DNA of 64,000 bases from Echinococcus granulosus (lineage: Eukaryota > Platyhelminthes > Cestoda > Cyclophyllidea > Taeniidae). The notes beneath the pieces were generated by a model, which was not told the DNA's origin, did not search any database, and saw only the letters and a list, made by a program, of their open reading frames with translations. Of this stretch, positions 62,739-64,000 are shown piece by piece. Position 1 is the first letter of the stretch; every line of letters starts with the position of its first letter. The translations under genes were made by a program, and so were the position numbers. The stretch spans positions 687,227-751,226 of the forward strand of contig NW_020170392.1 of assembly GCF_000524195.1 (NCBI RefSeq). The letters are read 5' to 3'.

Positions 62739-63660
62739 AGCCTTTTTCTTAATTGTATTGGGATTACGGTGGAGGATGAAAAGTTCTTCTACGGGAAAAA
62801 GAATAAGTTCACAATCCACATTTTCAAAGCTGGGTGAAATTGATGCACAAATTGTTTGAACTACTGCAGCTTCTATTTCACTAATACAAATGTCCTACTT
62901 TAAAATTCCGATTTTTTTGTCTCAAATAAATTATAATGAAGCTTTTGAAAATTGTCAAATTGCCAAGACAATCGATGAGTGGCACATTTGGGCTGTTGAC
63001 CTGCTGTTACCTATTTGGCTTGGTCTAACGACCTCATGAAGGCATTAGTGATGCATAAGCAAGAATTATTTGCCACTCTGAGAAGGGTATGCAGTGTTAA
63101 AGGTAACACCTATAGCCACCTTCGACCGTCTCCCTTCATCCAGAATCTCATCCAACTTTTTCAACAGATATATCTGCAACTTAAGACCCCAATCATGGAA
63201 TATCTGATGTCTAGAGGTGTTAAACTGGGACGTCGACAGCTCAGGGACTTCAGTCTGGTTTTTTTGTTTTTTTACTTTCAAACTGTTTATAAAATTAATA
63301 CTTCGTTTGCAGTTACCATCTTCTTAAGCCATTTTAAAATTTATACGAGATCCTAGAAATTACTCTTGAATTCCTATTCTACCTCAACACAAAACAAAGC
63401 AGTGAAGACATAGGTACGGAAAAATTTGCAATGTGCCCGATGAAAGTTCTTTTTGGTGTAGCGCCCTGACACTGCCCTGGAGACGAAAGCTGACACAACA
63501 CCGGGGAAGAATATGTATTGGCATGGTGAAGAAGGGCTGGGACCACTGGCCTGGTGGGGTCTTAAGTGTTCAAGTAACCAAAGCAAGAAATTAAACAGGT
63601 AATTGATGTGTTGCATAGCCCTCCTCTTTCTTTGAGTTTCGACCCCACCGTTCCCCTTGG
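62739..63660. other. Unassigned region with a plus-strand open frame
   Basis: An open frame at 63015-63356 includes QNLIQLFQQIYLQLKTPIME, but it has no recognised family and ends in an AT-rich hydrophobic run typical of non-coding sequence. No gene is called. Confidence 0.35.
62925..62930 (+). terminator. Candidate polyadenylation signal of the dynein light chain
   Basis: An AATAAA hexamer lies 187 nt after the proposed stop at 62738. Confidence 0.4.
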
Positions 63661-63900
63661 TCAGTCTCCTGCCTCGGTCACCACAGGGTAGTCAACACCG
63701 AGAGAGAAACACCCACGAACCAGCCGCAGATACCTGGCTGCAACGTCACTAATCTTTCTTGGTAATTCCACTGGATCTGGGTTTTTTGCCCAGTTTGGCA
63801 ACCATATTGGGGAATGAGGAATGTGCAAGTCATCACGTATGTCCATAGCTAGTCGTGCGAACTCCGGCCTGAATGCAGAGTCATTTACTAAGGGACGGTG
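63661..63900 (-). CDS. Possible coding exon of an unknown gene
   Basis: On the minus strand a frame open from the 63890s reads VNDSAFRPEFARLAMDIRDD, then LHIPHSPIWLPNWAKNPDP and ELPRKISDVAARYLRLV. Its amino-acid composition is protein-like. A gtatct donor-like site follows the AAR codons. It may belong to a gene or mobile element extending right of the window. I do not recognise it. Confidence 0.3.
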   Translation of the reverse strand, partial: HRPLVNDSAFRPEFARLAMDIRDDLHIPHSPIWLPNWAKNPDPVELPRKISDVAARYLRLVRGCFSLGVDYPVVTEAGD

Positions 63901-64000
63901 TTAAAAATGGTTTCGTGGGAATAAGGTTTCGTGGCTGTTCCTTTTTGCCACGTTATTCTCACTTCAATGCTGTCCAGCTATATCTATCTGTGTTCTATCT

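Overview
The window is eukaryotic genomic DNA. Almost every gene is split by spliceosomal introns, and dozens of GT...AG junctions keep codon phase when joined. Many introns are only 30-45 nt long, beside a few of several kb. That mix, together with a long insulin-receptor-type kinase and a divergent LC8-like dynein light chain, points to a parasitic flatworm, most likely a cestode (tapeworm). The species cannot be fixed from the sequence alone.

Layout. (1) Positions 1-24 kb, minus strand: an insulin/IGF receptor-type tyrosine kinase gene of at least 23 exons. The signal peptide is at 23955 and the C-terminal part of the kinase runs off the left edge. (2) 24.95-30.84 kb, minus strand: a complete 12-exon cullin-1. 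(3) 31.43-38.37 kb, plus strand: a complete 18-exon DNAI7/CASC1 axonemal dynein-associated protein, head-to-head with cullin-1. (4) 38.63-39.34 kb, minus strand: a two-exon NDUFA2 (complex I B8 subunit). (5) 40.0-43.3 kb, plus strand: epsilon-COP (COPE), head-to-head with NDUFA2. (6) 44.2-59.0 kb, plus strand: a complete 21-exon HYOU1/GRP170 ER chaperone. (7) 59-62.3 kb: mostly unassigned sequence with a pair of old repeats. (8) 62.35-62.74 kb, plus strand: a small LC8-like dynein light chain. (9) 62.7-64 kb: unassigned, with one candidate minus-strand exon at the right edge.

The genes are conserved housekeeping, ciliary or signalling genes and do not form one pathway. COPE (COPI vesicle coat) and HYOU1 (ER folding) both serve the secretory route. 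DNAI7 and the dynein light chain both relate to dynein. I saw no CRISPR array, rRNA or convincing tRNA, and no new multi-gene system. The more unusual points are the very short introns, several departures of the insulin receptor from vertebrate receptors (activation-loop tyrosine replaced, NPXY degenerate, large N-lobe insertion, extra small exons beside the furin site), loss of both conserved cysteine positions in NDUFA2, a possible GC-AG intron in the dynein light chain, and a nearly identical 356-bp repeat pair in receptor introns.

Exon boundaries were derived by hand from splice motifs, reading frame and similarity to known families as remembered. They have not been tested against transcripts.
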